Positions 15,411 to 24,278 of a DNA stretch of 32,255 nt are shown piece after piece (positions within the stretch are counted from its first letter, which is position 1; each line of letters opens with the position of its first letter). The stretch lies in assembly GCA_964553915.1 (NCBI GenBank), contig CAZKMM010000012.1, positions 1-32,255 on the forward strand, in the 5' to 3' direction. Position numbers and translations under genes: made by a program. The stretch is from CAZKMM01 sp964553915. Its GTDB lineage: Bacteria; RBG-13-61-14; DRUE01. The notes below the pieces were generated by a model. It was given only the letters and a program-made list of their open reading frames with translations, made no database searches and had not been told where the DNA came from.

Positions 15411-16853
15411 TTATCCTTTTGCCAGCTCTGGCACCGTCCATCCGCCAAATACTCGCTCCAGCTCCAAAGCCACCGCAATGGTAAGATGGTCATTTCCGTG
15501 ATTGGCAACCACCTGCACTCCTAATGGCAATCCTTTTCTGCTCAAGCCCATTGGCACCTCAGTAACCGGCAGTTCCAGAACATTGAAAATACCTGTATAA
15601 ATAAAGCTGAAAGGATGAAGCAGGGTGCCATAATGCCGAAGCGCAGTTCGGGGATGGGGAGGAAACAAAAGCACTCCTTTTTCTCCCAGAATCTCCTGCA
15701 TCTCCTGTTTCAAAAGTTTTCCTGCCTGAACCGCTCTCCGGGTTAATCCCGGGGTTAATTTCGGCAACGCCTCCACCATTGCAAAAATAATTGAGGGCAG
15801 GGTATGGTTAGAAGCCCGGAAAACCCATTTTAAAAGCTCCAGCCAGGGATTGATGGGCTTGTCCGCCCCGAGCAAAGTGGCAAAAGAGGTTTCACTTGCC
15901 ACCGAAAGCATACTTGACCAGATATTAAAGGCATATTTTAACCTCTCCACTCTTACTCGTTTTTCTTTAGCACCCTTTTCCAGAAGATGAAGCCGGGCTC
16001 TATCCAGCGACTGGAGAAGCTCACTCTGAACCCGGCTGATTCTGTTTTCTATAATTACCACTTCCAGCTCTTCTATTTTTACCTGAGCCGGGTCGCCCAG
16101 GGGGATCTCCTGACAGCCCGAGTCCTTTCCATCCGGACCCGCAATTATTTTTAAGATGGGCATCAGGTCCTCTGCTTTTCTTGCTAGAGGTCCAGTGGTG
16201 AGATATCTGAGCGCCTCGTTTTCTGCAATAGGAAACTGCCCGGTATTGGGAACCAGCCCTCCGCTCGGCTTATGTCCGAAAATTCCATTGAAAAAAGCTG
16301 GCATCCGGATGGAACCGCCCAGGTCTGAGCCAATTCCAAAGGGGGAGCCTCCTGCAGAAATTATTGCGCCTTCTCCACCCGAGCTTCCTCCCACAATCCT
16401 GCTCGGGTCATAGGCATTATTGGTTCTGCCATATACCGCATTATAGGTCTCAAACCACATACAGAGCTCAGGAACATTGGTCACGCCAAGCGGAATTGCC
16501 CCAGCCTGCCTGAGCCGGGCAACTGCAGTGGCATCTTCCTGGGGAATTATATTTTTCCGGACAACCAGCCCCGAGGTATTGGGCATACCAGTCAGGGCAA
16601 AACATTCTTTGATGGTGCAGGGCACTCCTAAAAAAGGCGGTAGCTGTTCTTTGGGCTGGGATTTAACCGCCTCATCAGCTTTTTTTGCCTCTTCTCTTGC
16701 CTGGTCAAATCGGTCCTTTACCACAGCATTCAGCACCGGATTTACCTTTTTTATCTGCTGAATATGAACCTCCACAACCTCCTGGGAGCTTACCTCTCCT
16801 TGCTTAATCATTTGAGCCAGCCGGGTGCCGGAAAGTGTTAAAAGCTGATTCAT
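15411..16853 (-). CDS. Amidase-signature hydrolase, FAAH2-like
   Basis: A 480-residue amidase-signature enzyme with the full Ser-cisSer-Lys triad: Lys82 in GVPCTIKECF, Ser157 in GGSSGGEG and nucleophile Ser181 in GSDLGGSIR. The spacings (75 and 24 residues) equal those of mammalian FAAH (142/217/241). The stretches PELCMWFETYN, YGRTNNAYDPSRIVGG and SIRMPAFFNGIFGHKPS look strikingly like animal FAAH2 and similar bacterial amidases, and less like GatA. It is therefore probably a hydrolase of fatty acid or aryl amides rather than the tRNA amidotransferase subunit; no gatB or gatC is nearby. No signal peptide is seen. The start has a strong AAGGAGGGG. Confidence 0.9.
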   Translation of the reverse strand: MNQLLTLSGTRLAQMIKQGEVSSQEVVEVHIQQIKKVNPVLNAVVKDRFDQAREEAKKADEAVKSQPKEQLPPFLGVPCTIKECFALTGMPNTSGLVVRKNIIPQEDATAVARLRQAGAIPLGVTNVPELCMWFETYNAVYGRTNNAYDPSRIVGGSSGGEGAIISAGGSPFGIGSDLGGSIRMPAFFNGIFGHKPSGGLVPNTGQFPIAENEALRYLTTGPLARKAEDLMPILKIIAGPDGKDSGCQEIPLGDPAQVKIEELEVVIIENRISRVQSELLQSLDRARLHLLEKGAKEKRVRVERLKYAFNIWSSMLSVASETSFATLLGADKPINPWLELLKWVFRASNHTLPSIIFAMVEALPKLTPGLTRRAVQAGKLLKQEMQEILGEKGVLLFPPHPRTALRHYGTLLHPFSFIYTGIFNVLELPVTEVPMGLSRKGLPLGVQVVANHGNDHLTIAVALELERVFGGWTVPELAKG

Positions 16854-16953
16854 CTCTCCCCTCCTTATTTTTTAATTCTGCCCATAGTTTACTAAATTTA
16901 TTAGACTTTGAAAACAATCTTTGTTAAAAAAAGAAAAAAATAAGGAGAAAAAA

Positions 16954-18927
16954 ATGAAAAAAAGCTGGTTTGGTTTTTTCTGGCTCTCCATTTTTCTGAT
17001 TCCTTTTCTACTTAAAGCTGATGCAGGAAGAATAAAAATTCTGAGCAAAGAACTGATTGCCGATTCTCCCGGAGAATTGCTCCTCGCCTATCAGGCTGGT
17101 AAAGAGGGGCTAAAGCCCGGAGATGAGCTCCGCATCCAGCTTCCTGGGGTCTGGTATAATCAGGCGGGCTGTCCCCGAATAGACCGGATTATCAAATTTC
17201 AATCCAAAGACCCGGATAAGAATGGATATTTCGGAGTTCGCTCCGCACCAAAAGGGGTGGTCTTTTCCACCAGAAACATCTTTAAAAAAGATATTTATGG
17301 AGATAGCAACCGATTTGTTCAGGTGCTGGTCTTTTCTTTAAACAAAGGAGAACTTCAAGCCGGGCAGGAGGTGGTTTTCTGTTTCCGCCATCTGGTTAAA
17401 AACCATACCCCCTGGCTTCCTCGCCTGCTGGGAAGCGGAGAAGTTCTTGCCCAGCTCAGGCGAGCTGGTCAAACTTTCTGGATAAGCTCAGAAGAAATAA
17501 AAATGGAGGCAGGCTCTCCAGCTCAGATTCTCATCACTCTTCCCAGCGTGATTTATCCCGGAGAGCAGGTAGAGGCAAAAATCAGGCTTCTGGATAAAAA
17601 TTACAACCTGGTAAAAAACTGGAAGTATTATGTTAAACTGAGTTCTTCTTCTGGCTGTGAGGTTGAGCCAATGCAGGTTCGGGCAGATGCGAGCGGGGTA
17701 GCCCGGGCAGAGGTGCTGGTTGAAGGAAAAAGCTGTCAGGTTCAGGGGTTTTATCCCGGGCTGAAGCCTGCCCAAAGCAATTATTTACTGGTTTTGCAGG
17801 AAGGGACTTATCGGGTGTTCTGGGGCGATGTCCATTCTCACAGTCAGTTCAGCCACGATGGGATGGGAATTAAGCCATTTGAATATGCCCGGGATGCCTC
17901 TGCTTTAGATTTTTATGCTCTTACCGAGCATATTCGGGCAATTTCTGAGCGGGAATGGGAGCAAATCCAGAAATGGGTTAAAGAATACAATCAGCCAGGT
18001 AAATTTATCACCATTCTGGCTTATGAAAATTCCACCCTGGAGCCGAGCGGTCATCATAATGTCTATTTTGAGGGGGAGCAGGCACCTCATCCCATCACAG
18101 ACAATCTGAAAGAAACCTGGGAGGAGGTGGGGAAACTCAATCCAATTATTATTCAGCACCATCTCGGGATTGGCTGGATTATGGACCTTCCGGGCTGGGC
18201 AGAGCCGTTAATCAAGCTGTTCAATCGGGCATTTGGCTGTCAGGTTAACTGGGGAAAATATGCTCAGGTGCCCAGACCTGCTCTTGAAATTTACTCCGGG
18301 CACGGGCAGAGCGAATATTATAATCCTCAAGACCCGCTCTCTTATGAAAACTGCGACCTGATTTTAGAGCAGGGAAAGAACCTCGGCTTTTGCACCACCG
18401 GGTATTCTCAAAAAGGAGCGCATTATGCCCGGGATGCCTGGGCAGAGGGGCTTAAGCTTGGAGTGGTAGCTGGCTCTGATGACCATCGGGCACAGCCGGG
18501 AAAAAATCCAATGGGGTTAACTGCAGTTTTAGCCAAAAACCTCACCCGGCAGGAAATAATGGAAGCGATCCGGGAGCACCGAACTTATGCTACCACCGGA
18601 GAAAGGATTTACCTGGACTTTCGGGTCAATGGAAAGATAATGGGCTCAGACCTGAAAATCCCCAAATCCAGCCTGCCAGAAATTTACCTGAAAATACTCG
18701 GCACCCATCCTTTAAAATATGTAGAGGCTCTGGCTTATGATTTTGCCAGCCAGAGCTGGCGAGAAGTGAAAAAAATCACCCCGGATTCAAACCAAATAGA
18801 ACAGAAATTTATTGACCGGAATTTTTCCGGAAAATGCCTTTATTATCTTCGGCTGGAGCAGAAGAACAGAGTTGCTGGTCGTCCAGTAAGAGCCTGGTCC
18901 AGTCCGGTCTGGGTGGAGACAGAATGA
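16954..18927 (+). CDS. Secreted DUF3604 (PHP-type metallohydrolase) protein
   Basis: A 657-residue exported protein. The ATG at 16954 has AAGGAG 7 nt upstream and opens a signal peptide (MKKSWFGFFWLSIFLIPFLL, cleavage near residue 23); an in-frame TTG at 16921 is rejected. Residues to about 285 form beta-rich domains (PSVIYPGEQVEAKIRLLDKN is an Ig-like stretch). The C-terminal half is a PHP-like domain with metal ligands: WGDVHSHSQFSHDGMG (HxH), LTEHIR, AYENSTL, HHNVYF, IQHHLG, EIYSGHGQSE and AGSDDHRAQPG, ending with RTYATTGERIYLDFRVNG. DUF3604 proteins are found beside hydrolases in Bacteroidetes and many marine genomes; their substrate is unsettled. It is a single gene, divergent from the amidase. 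Confidence 0.88.
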   Translation: MKKSWFGFFWLSIFLIPFLLKADAGRIKILSKELIADSPGELLLAYQAGKEGLKPGDELRIQLPGVWYNQAGCPRIDRIIKFQSKDPDKNGYFGVRSAPKGVVFSTRNIFKKDIYGDSNRFVQVLVFSLNKGELQAGQEVVFCFRHLVKNHTPWLPRLLGSGEVLAQLRRAGQTFWISSEEIKMEAGSPAQILITLPSVIYPGEQVEAKIRLLDKNYNLVKNWKYYVKLSSSSGCEVEPMQVRADASGVARAEVLVEGKSCQVQGFYPGLKPAQSNYLLVLQEGTYRVFWGDVHSHSQFSHDGMGIKPFEYARDASALDFYALTEHIRAISEREWEQIQKWVKEYNQPGKFITILAYENSTLEPSGHHNVYFEGEQAPHPITDNLKETWEEVGKLNPIIIQHHLGIGWIMDLPGWAEPLIKLFNRAFGCQVNWGKYAQVPRPALEIYSGHGQSEYYNPQDPLSYENCDLILEQGKNLGFCTTGYSQKGAHYARDAWAEGLKLGVVAGSDDHRAQPGKNPMGLTAVLAKNLTRQEIMEAIREHRTYATTGERIYLDFRVNGKIMGSDLKIPKSSLPEIYLKILGTHPLKYVEALAYDFASQSWREVKKITPDSNQIEQKFIDRNFSGKCLYYLRLEQKNRVAGRPVRAWSSPVWVETE

Positions 18928-18971
18928 ATCCAGCAAATAAAAACTGTTTAAGGAAAATCTTTGATTAAAAC

Positions 18972-19000
18972 TTGACGGAGCCAGCTTTTTTGATTAACAT
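18972..19000 (+). promoter_or_regulatory. Sigma70-type promoter for rplU-rpmA
   Basis: A -35 TTGACG (18972-18977), 17-nt spacer and -10 TAACAT (18995-19000). It would give a leader of about 21 nt with a GGAG ribosome site before the rplU ATG at 19028. Confidence 0.62.
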
Positions 19001-19027
19001 CTTGGAAAAATCAGAGTGGAGTAAAAA

Positions 19028-19372
19028 ATGTATGCGGTAATTGAAAGCGGAGGAAAGCAATATCTGGTTTCTCCCGGAGATGTGCTGAAAATAGAAAAAC
19101 TTGATGCGGAGCAGGGAAGCGAGGTGGTTTTTGACCGGGTTTTAATGGTAAAAAATGACCAGACCATTGTTGGTAATCCTCTGGTGGCTGGTGCGGTGGT
19201 AGTGGGGGAGGTTCTGGAGCAGGGGAAAGGAAAGAAGGTCATCATCTTTAAATACAAACGGAGGAAAGGTTATCGGAAAAAACAGGGACACCGCCAGCTT
19301 TATACTGCGGTGAAAATTAAAGAAATCAGGCTGGCAGGTGAAGGAGAGGAAAGCAAGGAAGAAACCGAATAA
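19028..19372 (+). CDS. rplU: 50S ribosomal protein L21
   Basis: A 114-residue L21: MYAVIESGGKQYLVSPGDVLKIEKL at the N-terminus, VVGEVLEQGKGKKVIIFKYKRRKGYRKKQGHRQLYTAVKI at the C-terminal RNA-binding end, which is the L21 signature. About ten acidic residues extend the C-terminus beyond the usual 103. The gene is 15 nt upstream of rpmA, the near-universal bacterial arrangement. The ribosome site GGAG is 8 nt before the ATG. Confidence 0.97.
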   Translation: MYAVIESGGKQYLVSPGDVLKIEKLDAEQGSEVVFDRVLMVKNDQTIVGNPLVAGAVVVGEVLEQGKGKKVIIFKYKRRKGYRKKQGHRQLYTAVKIKEIRLAGEGEESKEETE

Positions 19373-19387
19373 CCAGGAGAGAAAAAA

Positions 19388-19645
19388 ATGGCACATAAGA
19401 AAGGACAGGGCTCAAGCAGGAACGGAAGAGATAGCCAGGGGCAAAGAAGAGGGGTAAAGAGATTTGCCGGTCAATATGTAAAGGCAGGCAATATCTTGGT
19501 CCGCCAGCTCGGAACCAAGATTTATCCTGGAATCAATGTAGGAATGGGAAAGGATTATACCCTTTATGCTAAAACCGATGGCATCGTGGTATTTGAGAGA
19601 TTTGGCAGGGATAAAAAACGGGTCAGCGTAATTCCGCAGGCATAA
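19388..19645 (+). CDS. rpmA: 50S ribosomal protein L27
   Basis: An 85-residue L27 with MAHKKGQGSSRNGRDSQGQR at the N-terminus, the flexible tail that reaches the peptidyl transferase centre, and QLGTKIYPGINVGMGKDYTLYA in the body. The N-terminus has no cleavable Firmicutes-type extension. Followed by an intrinsic terminator that separates it from obg. Confidence 0.97.
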   Translation: MAHKKGQGSSRNGRDSQGQRRGVKRFAGQYVKAGNILVRQLGTKIYPGINVGMGKDYTLYAKTDGIVVFERFGRDKKRVSVIPQA

Positions 19646-19673
19646 TTGCTTATTTTTAACCAACCGCAAACCA

Positions 19674-19700
19674 GGGAGGCTTTTGCCTCCCTTTTCCTTT
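19674..19700 (+). terminator. Intrinsic terminator between rpmA and obg
   Basis: Stem GGGAGGC (19674-19680), loop TTTT, GCCTCCC (19685-19691), then TTTTCCTTT. A 7-bp GC-rich hairpin followed by a U-rich tract ends the rplU-rpmA message, in full or in part, only 8 nt before the obg ATG. Confidence 0.8.
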
Positions 19701-19708
19701 AATAAGAT

Positions 19709-20734
19709 ATGAAATTTATTGACGAGGTAGAAATTCAGGTTAAAGCTGGCGATGGCGGGAGAGGATGCGTCAGCTTTCGCCGGGAAAAATATGTTCCCCG
19801 GGGCGGTCCGGATGGTGGAGATGGAGGCAAGGGCGGAGATGTAATTCTGGTCGCAGACCCCAATCTTCACACCCTTTTAGACCTTTCCTATCAAAAGCAC
19901 TATCGGGCAAAGCGAGGCGAGCACGGAAAAGGTAGCCAGATGCACGGGAAAAACGCTCCGGACCTGATTATTCCGGTGCCAGCAGGAAGCGTGGTTTATG
20001 ATGCGGAAACCGGGGAACTTCTCGCAGACCTTACCAAGCCGGGACAAAAAGTGGTGGTTGCCCGCGGTGGGAAAGGTGGAAGGGGAAATGTCCATTTTAA
20101 AAGCCCAACCAATCAGGCACCAAGATATGCAGAGCCAGGAGAAAAAGGCGAGGAACGAAGAATCCGGGTAGAGTTAAAACTCCTTTCTGAGGTGGGGATT
20201 GTAGGATTTCCCAATGTGGGGAAAAGCACTCTGATTTCCCGGCTCAGCTCTGCTCGTCCGAAAATTGCGGATTATCCTTTTACCACCCTGGTGCCCAATC
20301 TGGGAGTGGTAAAATATGGAGATTTTAAAAGTTTTGTTATTGCTGACCTTCCCGGGCTGATTCAAGGAGCCAGTCAGGGAGCCGGGCTGGGAATTCAGTT
20401 CCTCCGCCACATAGAAAGAACCAAAATCCTGGTGCAGATGGTAGAAGCAATCAATCCAGAGCCACTGGAAGAGATAAAAGCCCTGGAAGAAGAACTCAGA
20501 GCTTATGACCAGAGCCTGCTCAAGCGACCGAGAATTATAGCTTTAAGCAAAGCTGACCTCATCTCTGAGCAAAATCTCTTAAAGGAAAAGCTCCGCCTGA
20601 TTCAAGAGCAGGGATATCAGGTGCTTGCAATCAGCTCCATTACTGGCAAAGGCTTAAAGGAGCTGGTAAGCTGGCTGGCAAAAGAGCTGGAGAAACAGGA
20701 ACCCAGGGAACTTGGGGCGGTAAAGGAAAAATGA
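19709..20734 (+). CDS. obg: GTPase Obg (CgtA)
   Basis: A 341-residue ribosome-associated GTPase needed for 50S maturation and linked to stress and growth control. The N-terminal Obg fold is glycine-rich (VKAGDGGRGCVSFRREKYVP, GGPDGGDGGKGGDV). The G domain shows G1 GFPNVGKST, G2 with TTLVPNLGV, G3 DLPGLIQGA, G4 SKAD and G5 near ISSITGKG. There is no C-terminal OCT domain, as in many Gram-negative Obg proteins of about 340 residues. No Shine-Dalgarno is seen before the ATG; the preceding 35 nt are the terminator. The -10-like TTTAAT ends 5 nt before the ATG but has no -35. The end overlaps proB by 4 nt. Confidence 0.96.
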   Translation: MKFIDEVEIQVKAGDGGRGCVSFRREKYVPRGGPDGGDGGKGGDVILVADPNLHTLLDLSYQKHYRAKRGEHGKGSQMHGKNAPDLIIPVPAGSVVYDAETGELLADLTKPGQKVVVARGGKGGRGNVHFKSPTNQAPRYAEPGEKGEERRIRVELKLLSEVGIVGFPNVGKSTLISRLSSARPKIADYPFTTLVPNLGVVKYGDFKSFVIADLPGLIQGASQGAGLGIQFLRHIERTKILVQMVEAINPEPLEEIKALEEELRAYDQSLLKRPRIIALSKADLISEQNLLKEKLRLIQEQGYQVLAISSITGKGLKELVSWLAKELEKQEPRELGAVKEK

Positions 20735-21873
20735 GCGGAGAAATAAGAAAGAAAATCAAAGCCAGTAAAAGAGTGGTAATCAAGCTGGGCTCCCAGGTGC
20801 TTTTTGACCGGAAAGGAAAGCCGGATAAAAAAATCTTTAACCAGCTTGCTCAAACCTGTGCCCGGTTAATCCAGCAGGGAAAGAAAATTGCTTTAGTTTC
20901 CAGCGGTGCCATTGCCAGCGGAATTGCCCGGCTGGGAGAAAAGAAAATCCCGAAAACAATGCCGGAAAAACAGGCAATTGCCAGCCTGGGACAGCCAATT
21001 TTAATGCAATATTATCAAAAGGCTTTTGCTCCTTATAAGCTCCCGGTTGGGCAGGTGCTTTTAACTCATGATGATTTTTCCAGCCGAGCCCGATACCTGC
21101 ACTCCAAGAATACCCTGGAAACCCTGTTTAAAATGGGCATTATTCCGATTATCAATGAGAATGATGCGGTTTCGGTGGAGGAGATTCAATTTGGGGATAA
21201 TGACCAGCTCGCTTCCCTGGTGGCAGTGATGCTCGGAGCGGATTTGCTCGTGCTTCTTTCTGTGATTAAAGGATTTTGCGATTCTGACCCGCTGGAAAAT
21301 CCCCAGGCAAAGGTTATTCCGATTATTCGGAATCTTGACCAACAAATTTATCACTGCCTGGGAGAAGGAAAAACCGAGCTGGGCAGAGGAGGAATGGAGA
21401 GCAAGCTCCGAGCCGCAGAAATTGCTGCCAGCGCGGGCATTCCTACTTTTATTGGCTCGGGCAAAGACCCGGAGGTTTTAGAAAAACTTTTTGAAGGAAA
21501 AATCCTCGGAAGCCTGATTCTCCCGGAGAAAAAGAAACTGCCCAGCTTCAAACACTGGCTTCTTTTTGCCGGCAAGCCCCGGGGGAAAATCCAGATTGAC
21601 GCCGGAGCGGTTCAGGCACTGGTGGAGCGAAAAAAGAGCCTTCTCCCCAGTGGAGTGGTTGAGGTTAAAGGAAGATTTGAAGCCGGGGAGCTGGTGGAGA
21701 TAGTTGACCCGGAGGGCAGGGAAATTGCCCGGGGGCTGGTGAATTATTCCAGCTCAGAGCTGGAAAAAATCAAAGGGCACAAAACTGACCAGATAGAAAA
21801 AATCCTGGGCAGGAAGGATTATGATGAGGTAGTTCATCGGGACCATTTGGTGATGGCAGAGAAAAAAGAATAA
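20731..21873 (+). CDS. proB: Glutamate 5-kinase with PUA domain
   Basis: A 380-residue enzyme for the first step of proline synthesis: ATP-dependent phosphorylation of glutamate to gamma-glutamyl phosphate. The amino-acid-kinase domain shows VVIKLGSQVLFDRKG, LVSSGAIASGIARLG, PIINENDAVSVEEIQFGDNDQLASLVA and GRGGMESKLRAAEIAASAG. The C-terminal PUA domain begins near KIQIDAGAVQALVERKKSLLPSGV. It overlaps obg by 4 nt (ATGA) and precedes proA. Proline feedback inhibition is known for the family. Confidence 0.96.
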   Translation: MSGEIRKKIKASKRVVIKLGSQVLFDRKGKPDKKIFNQLAQTCARLIQQGKKIALVSSGAIASGIARLGEKKIPKTMPEKQAIASLGQPILMQYYQKAFAPYKLPVGQVLLTHDDFSSRARYLHSKNTLETLFKMGIIPIINENDAVSVEEIQFGDNDQLASLVAVMLGADLLVLLSVIKGFCDSDPLENPQAKVIPIIRNLDQQIYHCLGEGKTELGRGGMESKLRAAEIAASAGIPTFIGSGKDPEVLEKLFEGKILGSLILPEKKKLPSFKHWLLFAGKPRGKIQIDAGAVQALVERKKSLLPSGVVEVKGRFEAGELVEIVDPEGREIARGLVNYSSSELEKIKGHKTDQIEKILGRKDYDEVVHRDHLVMAEKKE

Positions 21874-21924
21874 AATTCGGTTTACAACTAAAAGCAAATT
21901 TTGTATTTTAAAGCGAGGGCAAAA

Positions 21925-23184
21925 ATGGAGCTGGAAAAGGAGATTAAACTGATCGCGGAAAAAGCCCGGCAGGCAAAATATAGTCTTCGCCGGGCGAACA
22001 GCGAGCAGAAAAATCAGGTTCTGGAAAAGATTGCCCAGCTTCTTTTAGAAAGGCAGGAGGCAATTCTTTCTGCCAATCAAAAGGACCTGGAGCAGGGAAA
22101 AGAAAGAGGACTAAGCTCTGCTCTTTTAGACCGGCTTCGGCTCACACCAGAGCGAATCAGCTCAATGGCAGAGGGAGTGAAAGAGCTGGTCAAGCTGGAA
22201 GACCCGGTCGGAAAAATCACCAGTATCTGGAAGCGACCGAACGGACTTTTAGTGGGAAGAATGCGAATTCCCCTGGGAGTGATTTTTATGATTTATGAGG
22301 CAAGACCCAATGTGACCATAGAATCTGCCAGCCTCTGCTTAAAAAGCGGAAATGCGATTATTCTTCGGGGAGGCTCCGAGGCTTTTAATTCCAATCTTGC
22401 CCTGGGAGAGATTATCACCGATGCTCTTTCTCAGCTCGGGCTGGACCCTGCCTCGGTTCAGGTGGTTCCCACCACGGACCGAAAAGCAGTGGATATTCTC
22501 CTGACAATGGAGGATTACATTGACCTGGTAATTCCCCGGGGCGGGGAGCAGTTAATCCGAAAGGTGGTGGAGCAAAGCAGGATTCCGGTGCTCAAGCATT
22601 ATAAAGGAGTCTGCCATATTTTTGTTGACCGGGAAGCAGATTTAAACAAAGCCCGGGAAATCTGCTACAACGCCAAGGTGCAGAGACCTTCGGTCTGCAA
22701 TGCTATGGAAACCCTGCTGGTAGATGAGGAGGTGGCAGAGAAATTTCTTCCGGAAATGGCAAAAAAGCTGGAATCTGCCGGGGTGGAGATTCGGGGATGT
22801 GAAAAGACCTGCCAGCTAATTCCTCAGGCAAAGCCAGCAATGGAACAGGACTGGTATGAAGAATATCTGGATTTAATCCTGGCGGTGCGGGTGGTGAAAG
22901 GAATGGAAGAGGCAATTGAGCATATCCAGAAATATGGCTCAGACCATACTGAGGCAATTATCACTGAGAATTATTCCCGGGCAATGGAGTTCATTCAACG
23001 GGTGGATTCCAGTTCGGTAATGGTTAACGCTTCTACCCGGTTCAGCGATGGGTTTCAATACGGCTTAGGAGCAGAAATTGGAATCAGCACCACCCGGCTT
23101 CATGCTTATGGTCCAATGGGTCTGGAGGAGCTGACCGTTTGCAAGTTCATTGTTCTGGGCGACGGTCAGATAAGGGAAAAATGA
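21925..23184 (+). CDS. proA: Gamma-glutamyl phosphate reductase
   Basis: A 419-residue NADPH-dependent enzyme that makes glutamate 5-semialdehyde from the ProB product. The ATG at 21925 is preceded by GAGGG; an in-frame TTG at 21901 is not preferred. Motifs: RIPLGVIFMIYEARPNVTIESASLCLKSGNA, the catalytic Cys in RPSVCNAMETLL, and ASTRFSDGFQYGLGAEIGIS with THxHxxGPMGLE-like ending (TTRLHAYGPMGLEELT). Length fits the family. It lies 51 nt after proB and 19 nt before nadD. Confidence 0.96.
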   Translation: MELEKEIKLIAEKARQAKYSLRRANSEQKNQVLEKIAQLLLERQEAILSANQKDLEQGKERGLSSALLDRLRLTPERISSMAEGVKELVKLEDPVGKITSIWKRPNGLLVGRMRIPLGVIFMIYEARPNVTIESASLCLKSGNAIILRGGSEAFNSNLALGEIITDALSQLGLDPASVQVVPTTDRKAVDILLTMEDYIDLVIPRGGEQLIRKVVEQSRIPVLKHYKGVCHIFVDREADLNKAREICYNAKVQRPSVCNAMETLLVDEEVAEKFLPEMAKKLESAGVEIRGCEKTCQLIPQAKPAMEQDWYEEYLDLILAVRVVKGMEEAIEHIQKYGSDHTEAIITENYSRAMEFIQRVDSSSVMVNASTRFSDGFQYGLGAEIGISTTRLHAYGPMGLEELTVCKFIVLGDGQIREK

Positions 23185-23203
23185 AAACAAGGAGTGAGGA
23201 AAG

Positions 23204-23848
23204 GTGAATATCGGGGTTTATGGCGGGACTTTTAATCCGATTCATTTTGGGCACCTTCGCACTGCGGAGGAAATCTGGCAGAAGTTCAAATTAAGCAAGG
23301 TCATTTTTATTCCCAATGCCAATCCTCCTCATAAAGAAGGAGAGGAAATTATTGACCCGCTTCATCGCTTAAAAATGGTCACCCTGGCTATTACCGGAAA
23401 TGAACACTTCACGGTTTCTGACCTGGAAATTACCCGTCCGGGAAAAAGTTATACCATTGAGACGATTCGGGAATTAAAAAAGCAGAACCCGGAGGCAAAT
23501 TTTTATTTTATCTTGGGCTTGGATTCCTTTTTAGAAATAGAAACCTGGTATCACTGGAGCGAGCTTTTTTCTGAAACCAATTTTATTGTCACGACCCGCC
23601 CGGGCAGTCCCAGAGTGGCACCAAGCAAGATGATGCCGGAAAAAATCCGTAAAGAATTCAAATGGCACGGAAAAGAGATGGAATTTGTCCACCAATCAGG
23701 AAATAAAGTAATCTTTACCCCGGTAACTGACCTTAATATCTCTGCCAGTATGATTCGCCAGCTGGTCCGGGAGGGTAAATCCATCCGTTATCTGCTTCCC
23801 CGCAGGGTAATGGAATATATCCTGGAAAATGGGCTTTATCATAAATGA
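23204..23848 (+). CDS. nadD: Nicotinate-nucleotide adenylyltransferase
   Basis: A 214-residue enzyme of NAD synthesis that adenylates nicotinate mononucleotide. The nucleotidyltransferase signature is GVYGGTFNPIHFGHLR with the HFGH motif, and the C-terminal ISASMIRQLVREGKS corresponds to the second ATP-binding motif (SxTxxR). FILGLDSFLEIETWYHW is typical. The start is GTG, fixed by AAGGAGTGAGG just upstream and by the conserved N-terminus. It is in the conserved proBA-nadD-rsfS-rlmH order. Confidence 0.95.
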   Translation: MNIGVYGGTFNPIHFGHLRTAEEIWQKFKLSKVIFIPNANPPHKEGEEIIDPLHRLKMVTLAITGNEHFTVSDLEITRPGKSYTIETIRELKKQNPEANFYFILGLDSFLEIETWYHWSELFSETNFIVTTRPGSPRVAPSKMMPEKIRKEFKWHGKEMEFVHQSGNKVIFTPVTDLNISASMIRQLVREGKSIRYLLPRRVMEYILENGLYHK

Positions 23849-23867
23849 TGGGGGAGCAACTGCTGGT

Positions 23868-24278
23868 ATGAGTAGAGGAAGCGGTCAGAAAAAATCCCAA
23901 GCCAAAACCTTTTCCAGCAAAAAGAAAGCCCTTTTAGCTGTGGAAGCCGGAAGAGCAATGAAGGCTCAGGAGCCGGTAGTCCTGAGGGTGGGGAAACTGG
24001 TAGATTACACAGATTATTTTGTAATTATGCACGGAGAAAGCACCCGGCAGGTGCAGGCAATTTTTGAAAGCATCTGGCAGGTGATTTCTCAGACCGGGAT
24101 TAAACCGCTGGGAATTGAAGGAGAGCGGGAAGGTAGATGGGTGGTGATTGATTGGGATGATGTGGTGATTCATATTTTTTACAAGGAGCTTCGGGATTTT
24201 TATGAGCTGGAAAAACTGTGGGCAGATGCTCCCCGGCTGAAATTACCTTCTGAGCCAGGCACTGCTTCAGAAAAATGA
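23868..24278 (+). CDS. rsfS: Ribosomal silencing factor RsfS
   Basis: A 136-residue RsfS/Iojap homologue that binds L14 and blocks subunit joining in slow growth. The core is AGRAMKAQEPVVLRVGKLVD, DYFVIMHGESTRQVQAI, GIEGEREGRWVVIDWDDVVIHIF and YELEKLWADAP. The ATG at 23868 has GGGGGAG 11 nt upstream; an earlier in-frame ATG at 23829 lies inside nadD and adds 13 unrelated residues. Residues 1-20 (SRGSGQKKSQAKTFSSKK) are a basic tail not usual in the family. It overlaps rlmH by 4 nt. Confidence 0.94.
   Translation: MSRGSGQKKSQAKTFSSKKKALLAVEAGRAMKAQEPVVLRVGKLVDYTDYFVIMHGESTRQVQAIFESIWQVISQTGIKPLGIEGEREGRWVVIDWDDVVIHIFYKELRDFYELEKLWADAPRLKLPSEPGTASEK

Noticed and set aside
16921..16953. TTG start upstream of the DUF3604 gene
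   Set aside because: It would add 11 mostly Lys/Glu residues in front of a clear signal peptide, and the ATG at 16954 has a proper ribosome site.
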